A stretch of 64,000 nucleotides of DNA from Cavenderia fasciculata (taxonomy: Eukaryota > Evosea > Eumycetozoa > Acytosteliales > Cavenderiaceae), in assembly GCF_000203815.1 (NCBI RefSeq), contig NW_004457639.1, positions 806,001 through 870,000 of the forward strand. The letters are read 5' to 3'. Of this stretch, positions 45,938 to 58,432 are shown one piece after another (position 1 is the first letter of the stretch; every line of letters starts with the position of its first letter). The notes under the pieces were generated by a model, which was not told the origin of the DNA, searched no databases, and saw nothing but the letters and a program-made list of their open reading frames with translations. The position numbers were made by a program, and so were the translations under genes.

Positions 45938-48900
45938 ATGGATCCATATTACTATGCGTTGTACCAACAACAGCAACAACAAGCAGCAGCAGCAGCGGCG
46001 GCACAACAACAACAAATGGGGGGATATGTCGACCCGCAACAATCTACCTATGACCCACACTACGGACCGTCCTACGTCGATCCTACCTACTCGACGACCG
46101 GTCAGCAAGTTGCACAGCCAACACCAACCTCCAATGTAGACCCATACAACTATTCCTATGGTAATACCAGTGCCACTACAAATACATCATCATACGACTC
46201 TTCTGCAGGAGTGTCCTCTCAATCAACATCATATTATGATCCAAATGCTACTTCTTCATATAGTCAACACCAAGGATATGATCAAAATGCAAATGCCAAT
46301 TATTACCAACAACAGACAACACCAACCCAAACATCACCAGGATCAGATCCATATGGGTATAATCAACAACAACAACAAGGAGGATATGGTAATACATCAC
46401 CAAGTGGTAATACTAGTCCAAATTCAGTTGCACATCAAGCTACTTCTTATGAACAGTCATTTGGAACTCAATCAAGGGCATCTGCAAAACGTAATGCCAT
46501 GTTGAACAACAATAATGTCAATAATATTAATTATTCTGCTTCCACTCCGGCATTATCTTATGATCAACAACAGAGTTATGATCAACAACAACAACAACAA
46601 CAAACCTATCAACAACCACAACAGCAACAAACTAATAATTATTCATCAACTCCAACATTATCTTATGATCAACAACAGAGTTATGATCAACAACAACAAC
46701 AAACCACAAGACAACAAAATAGATTATCACAACAATATCAATATCCACCTACTACTACTACTACCTCAACACCAACTAGTTTAACTACTTCTGCTACTAA
46801 TCAATATGATAATTACTATCAACAACCATTGGATCAATCTCAAACTCAATCAAGTCAATCAAATTATCTAAATCCATCACCAACATTGACAAGAACCAAT
46901 TCAAATAGAATCTCGACAGAATATACTCAACAACAATTGGATCAATACAATGAATACTGGAGACACTATTATGAACAACAAAGACAACAAGAAGTGGACC
47001 AAGAGAAACAACGTGACCAAGAGAGAGAGAGAATCGAGCAACAACAACGAGACGAATACAACCGTTTGCAAAGTGAACTGGCCAAACAACGTGACGAGGT
47101 GGAGCGAATGAAGCAACAACTTCAACAACAACAACAAGCTCAAATGGCCAAGGGAGAGGAATCCAAGAAACAACTCGAAGCTGAACGTCAACGTATTATC
47201 GACTGGCAACAAGAGGAAATGAAGAGACAAATGTATGAAGTACAAAAGGAACGAGAGTTGGCTAGAAAGCACGAGGAGGAAGTCCGTGCATCACTGGCAG
47301 AGGAGCAAAGACAGTCGCAAGAAAAGTTGACCACCCAACGATACCAATTGCAACAACAACAAACTCAAATCGAACAAAAGATGAGAGACGACGAGTCGCG
47401 TAGACAAGACTATGAAAAGAGACAGTATGAAGAGACGAGAAAGCGTGAGCAAATGATCGACCAACACCATCAAGAACTCGCGCAACAAATCAAGCGATCT
47501 GAAGAACTGTCAAAGAGCAAGCAACGTGAAGAGTACCAAAAACAACAAGAAGAGATCAAGAAAAGACAAGAAGAGATTGAAAAGGAGAAACAATCACTCG
47601 AAGATAAAAAGAAAAAAGAGGAACAAGAACGTGAAGAGAAACGTAAAGAAGCTGAAAAGGGTAGACTACTCGAACAAAAGAGATTAAAGGATCAAGAGGA
47701 AATGCTTCGTCGTGAACAAGAACTATTGGATATTCAAAAAAAGGATTTAAAGATTCAACAACAAGAAGCAAAATCTCAAATAGATTCTTTACAACCAATG
47801 AGAGATATGTTAAATTCTTTACAATTACAACAACAAACAGGACAAGGACAAGGAGTAGTGAAACCAGCTTTACCATTATCACCACCTCCAACAGTTCAAC
47901 CAGTTGCGTCTACTCCAACACTCCCACCAAGACCAGCAAATAATTGGGATAAACCTGTTGCTCCACTTAATCGTCCACCTTCAATGATGGGATTAAAGTC
48001 GCCACCTGCCAAATCAGCACCAAAGCCACCTGCCAAATCACCACCTCCCCCACCTAGATTCCCAAACCTCGATATGAATGCTATTGTCGATGGTTATAGA
48101 ATCGGTGATGTAGTAAGAGCTCAAAGAGCATCTCGTAAATGGTTAAGTAGAAGAAAGTTTAGACAAATCGTCGAATTAAAACTTAGAGCTACCGATCCAG
48201 AAACTGAAACACTTAGAAAGAGATACAAAGCAGTTAATGAAGTTTATTCAACTGAAGTATCTTATTTAAATTCTTTATTAGTTTTACAAAATGTAAGAGA
48301 GGAGGAAAAATAATAATAATCAACCAATTTGTATCTCTTGACTAACTTATTATTTCTCTTTTCTTTTATAGTTTTATTTTATTCCAATGGAAGTAGAGGC
48401 AAAAGTTACAAAAGCATTCAAATCTGAAGAGATTCAAAAGATCTTTTCAAATCTACGTAGTTTAATTACTCTTAGTAATAATTTCCTTCATGAATTTGAA
48501 GCTAGACTTTCACATTTTCCCATTACCGTTGGTGATGTTTTCGTTAAATATGCTCCACTCTTTAAGCTCTATGTCGAATATGTCAACAACTTTGACACTG
48601 TCACTCCAAAAGTTAAACTCATCCAGGAAACCCCTCAAGGCTCTAAATTCTTTACCGAACAGAAAAAGAAATCAAGAGCTACCGCTGACATTAATAGTTT
48701 ATTAATTATGCCAGTTCAAAGAATTCCAAGATATGAATTATTATTAAGAGTACGAATTTATTATTTACATATATTTATTTATTTATTTATTTATTAATTA
48801 TTTATTTATTATTTTTTTGTTTTTAGGAAATTTTAAAAAATACTCATGAAGATCATGTTGAATATAAAAGTATTGATTCAGCTTATCAATCAATGAAAAA

Positions 48901-49332
48901 TATAACCAAATATATTAATGATAGAAAGAAGAATGTTGATAATAGATCTAAATTATCTGAAATTCAAAAGGAAATGAAAAATGCTCCTGTATGTAAAAAA
49001 AAGAGAAAAAAAGAATTATTTAATTTAATCAATCTATTTATTAATTTTAATTTTAATTTATTATTATTTTAGGAATTGCTTGCATCACATAGATATTTTG
49101 TTAGAGAAGGTCAATGTGTAGTTTCATCAACTAAAAAACATGAATCTGGTAACTTTAGTCTTATGTTTTTCAATGATATGATTATTGCTACCAAAAAGAC
49201 TAGTATCTTTTCATCTTACAAGTATGAATATCTTTATACTATTAGTTTAATGAACTCTGAAATCAAAGATATTGAATCAACTGATGGTATGTAAACAAAA
49301 AAGAAAAACAACCCAAAAAATGAATTATTAAT

Positions 49333-49363
<31 letters not shown>

Positions 49364-49524
49364 TAATTTTAGCAATGATCCGTATTGTTAGAGGTAAATT
49401 AGATTCAATTGATGTAGTTATGTATACTCTTTGTTTCAATAGTAAAAAGGAAAAGGATCAATGGTATGATGACCTCACCAATGAAGTATCATTGAAACAG
49501 AATATGATCAAAATCCAAAATTAA
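45938..49524 (+). CDS. RhoGEF with Q-rich N-terminus, coiled coil, IQ motif and DH-PH
   Basis: Exons 45938-48292, 48372-48749, 48827-48988, 49073-49286 and 49373-49524 encode 1086 residues. Residues 1-340 are Gln/Tyr/Ser-rich, and about 355-635 are a long Glu/Gln/Arg coiled coil. A Pro-rich segment with PxxP motifs follows (PLSPPPTVQPVASTP; PPAKSPPPPPRFP). An IQ-like motif (VVRAQRASRKWLSRRKFRQI) precedes the DH domain (EVYSTEVSYLNSLLVLQN|FYFIP to NSLLIMPVQRIPRYELLLR|EIL), which has the conserved LIxPVQRIPRYxLLL helix. A PH domain ends the protein. It should exchange nucleotide on Rac/Rho GTPases, with calmodulin or myosin light-chain binding through IQ. The ATG at 45938 is the first in frame. 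Confidence 0.88.
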
Positions 49525-49898
49525 TCTGACCCAGACATTTAAACCATAAATCAATAATTAATTAATAATAACCTAACAATAATAATCATAATAATAATAA
49601 TAATAAAAATAAATAATTGTATTTTAAAATTGGTCGGTGTGTCTCTATCTCTACCCAGGGTGCCACATACATACAGACCAATTAGTTATCTCTCTCCCAC
49701 TTTAAACCAAAAAAACCTAAAACCAAAACCAATCTTTCAATTTCCAAGAAATGAGACACCCTCGAACGCTGTTCTATAACAACACCGACCATCTTAATCT
49801 ATGACAGCTGGACACGCATGGCCATCTCTGTCCTGGACACACAATTTTTACCATTCATAAATAATAATTAATAATTATTATTATTATTTAATTGTGTA
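49525..49898. other. Intergenic spacer
   Basis: About 370 nt between two plus-strand genes. It holds TAA repeats near 49580-49620 and an ATT/TTA tract before the next ATG. No gene is seen. Confidence 0.6.
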
Positions 49899-50977
49899 AT
49901 GATCAAATATTCTTATACAAGAGCGACCATTCATTTTTGTTTAAACAACTATAACTACAACGGTCCCTTCTTTCTCTACCAATCAAATAAATTGTTTTCT
50001 ACTACTGCCACCACCGCTTCCACTATTACAACAATGTCGACCAAAAGAAAGATTACAACCAATCTTCAAACAAATAAAAAAGATTTAGATATAATGTCGA
50101 CAACACCAGTCGACGACAACCATCAAAATGTAACATTGAAACAAAATACAAGATCGAAAAAGAAAGTAAAACAAGAGATAGAAAAAGATACAGAATCATC
50201 ATCTGATGAGTCAGAACAAGTAGATAAAGAAGATGAAGAATCTGATGTAGAAGAATCTGAAGAAGAAGAGGAAGAAGAAGAATCATCTGACGAAAAAGTA
50301 GTGAAGAGATGTGGATGGGTTCCAAAAGGTGACACAGAATCTGCTAAATTGTATCAAGAGTATCATGATAATGAATGGGGTACTCCACAAGTATGTATTA
50401 CTACAATCTACTAGCATACCATATGATATATATATATTTATTGATATTAATCCATTTATATATATATATAATTTAGTATGACTCTGATAGATTATTTGAA
50501 AAGGTATTGTTGGAAGGACAACATTGTGGATTGTCATGGTTGACAGTACTATTAAAGAGAAAGCATTATAAAGAGGTGTTTCACAACTTTGATGCAGAGT
50601 GGATTTCAAAGTTGACAGACAAGGATATCGACCGATTAATGAATGACCAACGACTCATACGAAACCGTCTAAAACTAAAGTCGATCGTGTCAAATGCCAA
50701 AGCCTATTTGAAGATCAAAGAGGCCGGTGTTGACTTTTCGTCGTTTATGTGGTCGTTTGTTGGTGGCAAACCAAACATCAACCATCGTAAAGAAGGCGCC
50801 GCTCCACTCACCAAAAATGAACAGAGTGATGCGATGTCCAAAGCACTGAAAAGCAAGGGATTCTCTTTTATAGGTACAACTACTTGTTATGCTTTAATGC
50901 AATCATGTGGAATGATTGATGATCATTCAACACAATGTTTTAGACATTCCGATAATTTAAAAAAGAAATCTAAATAA
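49899..50977 (+). CDS. tag: DNA-3-methyladenine glycosylase I (Tag family)
   Basis: Exons 49899-50390 and 50477-50977 encode 330 residues. The catalytic part starts at RCGWVPKGDTESAKLYQEYH-DNEWGTPQ, includes GLSWLTVLLKRKHYKEVFHN, and continues to FMWSFVGGKPNINHR and FSFIGTTTCYALMQSCGMID-DH, all Tag signatures, with zinc-ligand type Cys and His at the ends. Tag excises 3-methyladenine from alkylated DNA. The first 45 residues are basic and Ser/Thr-rich and may target mitochondria. A second ATG at 50031 (STKRKITTNLQ) would give a protein without it, so dual targeting is possible. A Lys-rich then acidic linker precedes the enzyme. The family is mainly bacterial and plant, so ancient transfer is plausible. 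Confidence 0.9.
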
Positions 50978-51722
50978 TAACAAATAATAAATGTGATTAA
51001 TATTATTTATTTATTATATTATCTACACACATCCACATATATATAATCGCGTAATATCAATGATGACGATGATGGGAATCCATGAGCCCATTCCACAAAC
51101 AACAACGTATTCAAAGATTCGGTCTTGGTTCCACTACTCTCCATCGACGAAACGGTCTAACTAGTTGTGGTTGGTGTGTTGTTGACACCGAAAATATTTA
51201 TAAATATCTTTGTGGTACATGCGTGACTTTTGACCACTGAAACGAATCCATTTTTCCCTAAAAAGTAGATTGTGTGAGAGCGAGGGATGTTCACTTGAAT
51301 CAAAGGAGGAGATGGGTGGGGCGACATTCGCATCCTTCCCCACGCGTTCTACCAAACACTTTGATGTGAATGGCCCACACCCACACTATCTTTGACGCTC
51401 TTTTTTCTATCGATAAAGGTTCTAATCGATATTTATTTCAGATTATTTATTATATTATTATTGCGATCTTCTTCTTCTTCCTCTGTCTCTTCTTCAAGCA
51501 CAATCAACATGTATATTTCTTTTTATTATTATTATTTATATTTATACAATTTAACGACGACTCTAGTGTTTTAGAGCTAGTACCGAAGACGACAACATCA
51601 CACGTGTTCAACTTTTCACACACATCACATTGTTTAAATTAAGGTACATTAAACTTTAAACTACTTTTATGATTTAAACAAGTTGACTATTTAAACAGTA
51701 GAGACAGATATATAAAAAGAAA
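50978..51722. other. Intergenic region
   Basis: About 745 nt between Tag and the first 7-TM gene. It has TAT repeats, a mildly GC-richer block at 51050-51370 with a short minus-strand frame that lacks an ATG, and a pyrimidine-rich stretch at 51470-51510. No supported gene is seen. Confidence 0.55.
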
Positions 51723-53350
51723 ATGTATTTTGGACCGACGATTACAAACGATTCTTGGGCAGGAGGAAACTCTGTCTTGGAAGGCTTAGTTATAACATAC
51801 TTGTCATTTAGGTATGTATTTAATCAATCAAAAAAGTTAACAACTTATATTGAATATATAAGAGGTCTAATACCTCTCTTTTTTTTATTTATTATTTATT
51901 ATTTATAGAATTGCAGTATGTGTTTTTATTTCTGTTTTGGCAGCCACTCAATTATACTTTGAAATCAAATATCAAACCAAAAGAACAATGCTCAATGCTA
52001 GACTTTTAACTTTTGTTGGTGTCATTTTATATCCACTTTGTAAGATATCTATATCCCCCTCATCTCTTTCTTACTCTTTTATGTATCCATAATATTAATA
52101 TTAATTGATTATAGTTAGAGTATTTTATACTGCATTTTATTGGAAAGAAAGAAATGAAGATGTAGGAACAGTATGTGATTTTACATCTTTATTTTCTATT
52201 TTCTTTCAAATGTGGTCTTGGACTTGGGTAGGAGCTTATTGTAAGATCTATTAAATATTATAAAATATTATTTAAATACTATTATCGTTATTTATTAATT
52301 TATTCTTATTTATTAATTTTAGGGTGTAGATTATTATTAGCATTATTTTCAGTCAATATATCATATAATCAAAAAGTATTTAAATTGTCTTGGTCAATTA
52401 TTGGAGTGTTTTTTACATTTATTGTAATGTACATTGTATTTTCATTGGCAGTGCCATCGATTGCATCAATGTTCTTTACAGGTGGATTCCTCGTATTGTT
52501 GGTTGGATTTGGTTCGGTTTGTGTAGGGTTTGGATTCTTTTTATACCGACAGATCTACCATCACAAGGGTGACCTCTTGACAGACAGAGTCAAAGCAATC
52601 ATCAAACGTATTCGAAATTTGGCCATTGTCATGACCTGTTCCATCATTGTCACGGTGGTTAGAGATTTATTCTATTATGTGGTTTTCAAGGTACCACTTG
52701 ATTCATCTTTAAAACATGCATCTAATGTCATTACAATGACTGTTGAATTTGTTTTGGCAGCCTGTAAGTTAAACCTAATTCATCATCATTATATATTATT
52801 TAATATTTATTAATTAATTATATTTATTTATTTTAATTTATATTTATTTATTTTAGGTATTATTATATCAGTTTCAGAAGAACCGATGAATTATTTGAAA
52901 TTCAAATGTGTTAATCCTAGTTTGGTGCCAAGATTCCCAACTGATGAGACAAAGGATCATTCATTTAATTCGGCAACAAGCAGTCTTTCACAAAAGTCAA
53001 CGTCCTTGTCTATTGGATCGTCACGTACTACATCATCATCAGTTTCGTCTTCATCATCAAGTGGACCCATTTTACAGAGTCCCAAGGCTAGATCTTCAAC
53101 CCACGCACATAAACATAAAAGTATTCAACTTTCAACATTAAATATTAGTAGTAGTATTCAACATCAATCCAACAATAATAATACAATTAATAATAATACA
53201 ATTAATAATAATAATGTAAATCATACAGCTGATCAGGGTACTAGTATAATAACTATTCAAAATGATGATTCAACAAGTATTTCCAATTTAGACGATCGTT
53301 TGGAAAGTAGCGATAATCAGAATAGTAATAATAATGATGAAACTGTTTAG
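51723..53350 (+). CDS. 7-TM protein, tandem paralogue A
   Basis: Exons 51723-51811, 51909-52039, 52115-52240, 52323-52763 and 52857-53350 encode 426 residues. Hydrophobic segments occur in the order AVCVFISVLAATQLYF, LLTFVGVILYPLFRVFY, FFQMWSWTWVGAYWCRLLLA, SWSIIGVFFTFIVMYIVFSL, FFTGGFLVLLVGFGSVCVGF, IRNLAIVMTCSIIVTVVRDL and a last one ending VEFVLAACIIISVS, consistent with seven helices. The N-terminus GPTITNDSWAGG is shared in pattern with its paralogues (GPNIT..S-x-GG). The conserved cytosolic loop LYRQIYHHKGDLLTDRVKAI precedes helix six. The tail is Ser/Asn-rich. Distant resemblance to the THH1/TOM1/TOM3 or TPRA1 class is possible but unproven; an orphan receptor or membrane scaffold is inferred. 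Confidence 0.8.
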
Positions 53351-53597
53351 TCATTCACCATTTTTCCAGACAATTAAGAGCTGAAATAATTATCACTCTT
53401 GCGAATTCATGTATATTTTCAAAAAGTATTAATAGTTTCCAAAACAAACTATTAACGAGGAATAAAACAACACAAATCACCTTTTTATTTATTTATTTTA
53501 GAAAAGAATAATTATTATATTGGTCTCTTGTTAAATTCAATCTTTTTCGGTATGGTTTCACGGATCCAATTAGGTTTAATATCTCTAGAATCATCTT

Positions 53598-56500
53598 TTA
53601 TTTGTTATCTTTTTCTCTCTCTCTCTCTCTGTCTTTTATTAATATAGATAATAATGATTGAATATTATTAGATGTTTGTTGATTTGATTGATAAATAGCC
53701 AATTCATCAAAATCGAGTCGAAAGAAACCGTACTTTTGAAGCCTGGGATTCAATCTTGTATCAAATTCGGATATAATCGATTTAATTTGGTCGACAATTG
53801 GATGATAATTATCATCATCTTCACCAAGACACTCGTTTGGATATAATTGCATGATATGATAGAAGTTTTCGATACATTGTGTGTTTTTGATGTGATGATT
53901 GATTGGAAGTTTCTCTAACCACTCTGGAATGACTTTACGTACCAATGGAGACAATTGAGGTACATGTCTAATTAACTTTCCAATTGCTGAAATGGCATCG
54001 ACAGTTGCCTCAACCATTTCCTTTCCCTTGTCTTCTTTTCGAGATACGAGGTCTTTGAGTTGTCTGAGTGTTGTAAATAGGTATGGTGCAAATTGCTCCT
54101 TGGCATTGGCTGCAGCCACACCCAATCCAAATGCTGCATTTTGTGCAGACTCGTCACAGTCTGATGAAAGATATTCAATCATGACTGGAATGATTTGAGG
54201 ATACAATGCAATACTTGGTTGACCACCAAATTCACAAATATCTGAAAACATTTGTAGTATTGATTGCTTGATATAATTGTCTACTTTTCGGTTATTGATA
54301 AATTGCAAAGTATCTGATAAAATATCCATTACTATGATGACACGGATCGCAACCTCTTTTGTTTTTTTGACAAAATGACCAACCAATTTGTAGAGATTTG
54401 CCAGTAGTTCAATATTAGAGTCTTGATCCACCTCGTAGTCTTCATCTCTGTCGTCCACTAAAAGAAGACCAAACACCTTATTTTTGATAATCCACAATTT
54501 TGAAATGGCATTTGTGATTTGTTCGGAGGTCATGAAATAGTCTGCCATCATTTCTGTCAAGTTTCTTGCAACAAACAACTTTTTACTGAACAAATCGATA
54601 TCTTGGTCACTCCACGAACCAATCCACGAATCCAAGATACATGATAGTAATCTAGAGTATAGTGTTGTGGCTTGTTGACTATGGTTTCCATATTTATCGT
54701 TGCTTACACAGAGTAATGGATAGAAATTATTAATGGCACGATAACAAATATCAGTAGCATCATAAATATCTTGGTCATCTGCAACTTGGGTGATTGAGAG
54801 TCTTGTACAAACATTGACCAATGTCTCGAGATATGGAATAATGCTAGAATCGGTCCAGTCTAAAAAGTATCTGAGGCCTTTTAATGCACGGACCATCAGT
54901 CGTGCAATAGGCTCGCGAGTTCGACCGACCGATTGATTGAGAATATCCAAAATGATTTTCATTGTTGGTGCAATGTAGATTGAATAATCTTTTCCAAGAG
55001 TCTCTGATGCCTCCATACATATTTTGATATAATCTGAAAATATACCATATTCGACACCACACTTCATCTCGTTGAAATGTTCAAGAAAAGCTTTAAATTG
55101 CTTTGAGAATCGTTTACCATTTCTTTTTGCAAATTCGCGAATCGCTTCCAAGGCTAAATGACCAATTTTAGAATAATATAGTTCGGAAATTAAAATAATC
55201 TTGATAAAAATTGTATTTGAAAAGAAAAACTATAAATATAAAGATAATTAATTAATTGTTTTCAAAAACAATTTAGATATAATAGACATAAAATTAACCA
55301 AAACTTTTATGTCTAAAAATTCTTATTTATAAATATGTTTTTTCTAATTCTTTTTTTTTTCTCTAGGGTGTGATTTTATTAATGTATTTTTAAATAATTG
55401 TCAAAAGGACTGTTTAGAATCAATTTCACCAAATAATTTATTTATTACACTTGAAAATTTATTAGAAACACCACGTATTTCTATTTTAAAAAGTACTTTA
55501 TATGCAATTACCTCTATATTTTTAGTTGCTGGAAAAACAAATACTTCTGTTTGTATTATTAGCATAATAATAAATTAACCAAAAACATATTTATAAATAA
55601 GAATTTTTAGTAAATACTTGCAAGCCAAGTTTACACGATCGTTTGAATCTTGATTTACTATTTCAATGGTATAGGGTAAGAGTTGATTGACAAGACTAAT
55701 CGAAAAATGTGGGCCATCCCTAAATACCTCTGAAAGAAAAGTAAAAAATGCGCATCCAACTCGAGGATTGGTATCAATGGCAGTTGACATAAAAACCTTG
55801 ATAATTTTCTCCATTTCTTGTCCAATAGACTCTGATTGGTCATAATGTTCAGTCAAATAGGGAACCATTTTAGTATAGAGTAACAATGAGACATATCTAT
55901 CTTTCCAAAATGTTGAGACCACTCTTCTTTTGCATTCCTCTAGAATGATATTTGATAGAACTGGATTTGCTAAAAACTGTGCAAATTCTTTAATCGTTTG
56001 TTCATCTGAATAATCTAAAACCTCTTTTGAATACCCTGAGTACTCGTCTGAATCATCAGAATCTTCCAAATCCGAATCATCAGAGTCGTCTGAATCATGG
56101 TTTTTTTTTTTTTCATCAATATCATTATTCCAAATGTCTAGATCTATTTCTTTAACTTTACAAGAAACATTTGAATAGATTAATGATACAAATTGTTCGG
56201 GTTGTTGTTGTTGTTGATCCCATTCTACGAGGTCATCACTTGAAACTGATAATAACATTTTGAGTGTCATTCCTATGACTGGTAATTCCAAAGACGTTTC
56301 TGGTTGTTTTAAAATGGGCATGAATGTTTCAATGGTGATTCTAGCATGGTGATTGGTAAACCAGTCTGATGAAGCATTTGATAATCTTTGGATGGCGTAA
56401 CTGACGTATTCCATTTCACCTGCACGAAAAGCTTGACCAATAAGTGACATGATCCATGGAATGACTTCATCACGAATAGAATCAAAATCGATAAAATTTA

Positions 56501-57187
56501 ATAGCTCCAACGATTCCCATCGAATTCTCTTACTACTATTAATACTATTATTGTTCTTTAGTCTGGTTACCACGATGACCATTTCTATCGATGAATCAAT
56601 ATTAATACCACGCATCCTGTCCAACAACCGCATTCCTGTATATATTGAAGACTCGTTTTCATTTTCGATCAGTTCTATCAATACAGTTTTAATATAATCT
56701 CTTCTTTTATCTATAGATTCAAATTAATTTTATAAGATATTCAAAATATTGGTTATTCTAAATATCATTATTCTGTTGGATAAAGTAAATTAGATGCTGA
56801 TTGAATTGATGCAACAATCATGTCCATATTCTTGTTTGACTTTGCTTGTTTGGTTGATTCTATGATTTTTGATTTTAATAGATCAACTAGTAAAGCTTTG
56901 TTTGATGTTTGTTCCATTACAACACTTAACAATCTATTTGAATTTGATAGAATCTATAATAGTTGGGAAAAGGTATTTAAGTAGATTGATCGATAGAGGA
57001 GGAGGACTAGATAGATATCTATTATAATTACAGTTTCATCTTGACTATTGCTTAAAAGATAGAATAACCATGAAATAACATCTTCAATTTGTTTATCAAT
57101 GTATTTTTGTATTTGTATTTGTATTGTTTTATCATCCTCTTGTTCAACGAGTTGAATAAATTCTAATGGAGGCGAACCATTCATCAT
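53598..57187 (-). CDS. Importin-5-like (karyopherin beta) gene with irregular splice sites
   Basis: Pieces 57187-57032, 56953-56773, 56710-55622 and 55153-53598 join in phase to 993 residues of HEAT-like helices. The C-terminal part is diagnostic of importin-5/Kap121 (SDCDESAQNAAFGLGVAAAN, then VEATVDAISAIGKLIRH), as is the middle part (LEKLPINHH). An acidic insert at about 56040-56110 is dictyostelid-like. Importin-5 carries ribosomal proteins and histones into the nucleus with Ran-GTP. Two joins are abnormal: after exon 2 the sequence has no GT donor (ACAG|AATAATG) and the frame otherwise stops at 56768, and exon 3 uses a GC donor (GCAAGT). The third intron is about 470 nt, long for this genome, and holds an inverted repeat. 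It may be a decaying paralogue or a gene with rare splice sites. Confidence 0.7.
55313..55610. repeat. 30-bp perfect inverted repeat flanking a plus-strand exon
   Basis: The arms are at 55313-55342 and 55581-55610 and are exactly complementary over 30 bp, starting CTAAAAATTC on the left. A 13-bp direct repeat (AAATTAACCAAAA) also occurs at 55291 and 55572. The 238-bp core carries a spliced-looking ORF. The structure lies inside the third intron of the importin-like gene. Confidence 0.85.
55367..55578 (+). other. Isolated coding-like exon nested in the importin intron
   Basis: A T-run and CTCTAG acceptor at 55351-55366 lead into 69 open codons plus TAA (CDFINVFLNNCQKDCLESIS, then FITLENLLETPRISILKSTL). 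It is on the strand opposite to the host gene. No upstream exon or ATG in frame was found; the nearest ATG (55310) is followed by a stop after seven codons. It could be the last exon of a captured or displaced gene. The family is not recognised. Confidence 0.4.
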
Positions 57188-57510
57188 TAAATAGTATGTA
57201 AAAATAAATACACAAAAGAAGATTAGGGTGTGAAAAAAATGAATAAGATTGTTTGTCTATACGTATTCTCTCTTTATTATTTTCGATGCTCCTAAAAGAG
57301 CACCCATATATGTTTAGAATAGACTTGAAAAAAATTACCCATGGTTGATATTTAATTAAGAGAGAGAAATTATCTCTAATTCTTTAGAAGTCCATATGCG
57401 TATTTATTACTTTTAATTTTGTAAACAAACTAAAAATATTGGGCATTTCATTCAGCTCATTTTCTTTCTTTAAATAAATAAATAATTAATAATAAATTAA
57501 AGTTTAATAC

Positions 57511-57567
<57 letters not shown>

Positions 57568-58432
57568 TTAAGTGTCATTGAATAATAATAATAATAAATA
57601 AAACGATTGTATATTATAAAAGGTTGAATAAATTAATCATTTCTTTGTTTTTTTTTTTGTCATGATCAATCAAATCTTTGCTTTAATATCTGATCAATAT
57701 TAATGATGATGAAGATGATGATGATGATCGATTAGTGGTAGTAGTGTTCATTGGACAGACACCAATTTTTGGTAAACAAGTCTCATTATCTAACACCCCA
57801 CCCCACCATTGTCACAAAACAGTGTATTAATTTCTATTTAATTTTTGGTGATCCACTGCTATACCCACCACCACCACCCCATATTTATCGATCTCTCCTT
57901 CTCTCCTCATCTTTTTTTCCTCTTGTTCGATACCACACCATATTGATTTTAGATCATTAAGCATTATGATAATAATCATGATGATAATAGAAAATTAACA
58001 TTACAATTAGCCAAGGATTCAATTTGATCATTTCTATTTATATTTCTATTAATAATTTTATTTATTTATTCCTTAAACTTTTAAACCATTCATTGCATCG
58101 AACCCACACCCTCTCACCCACTCACCATATATATACATATAAATTTATAATATTAGTATTATTTAAACACCAGTCATAATTTAATTCGTATAACTTTTTT
58201 CCCTCCTCCTCCAACTACAACTTGTTAATTTTCTATTAATGGTTCTTCAACAAACAAAATATATTTTTAAATTCATTGTTGTTGCTTGTGTTTGTTGTTT
58301 GTCTATACTATATCTTGTTTCGTAAGAGTTAAGCTATACTTGTTAATACCAAAAAAAATTAATTAAGTTTTGATCAAAAAAGTAGCAAGTTAAACATATT
58401 TAATATTAATCACAGATTCCATCACCATCATC
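57188..58432. other. Divergent intergenic region with TA microsatellite and 5'-UTR intron
   Basis: About 1.2 kb. It includes (TA)n at about 57513-57561, a GAT/ATG run near 57703-57729 and a C-rich (CCACC) stretch near 57870. Near the right end an ATG at 58239 opens a hydrophobic 28-codon frame, and a GTAAGA...CACAG pair (58322-58415) marks a likely 5'-UTR intron of the next gene. No other gene is seen. Confidence 0.6.
57513..57561. repeat. (TA)n microsatellite
   Basis: About 24 uninterrupted TA units in the spacer upstream of the second 7-TM paralogue. Confidence 0.9.

Noticed and set aside
51161-51355. 64-codon minus-strand ORF
   Set aside because: It begins at TTG, lacks an ATG and is not recognised; the GC-richer composition alone is not evidence of a gene.
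57751-57960. 69-codon plus-strand ORF
   Set aside because: It is Pro/Ser/His-rich low-complexity sequence from C-rich spacer DNA.
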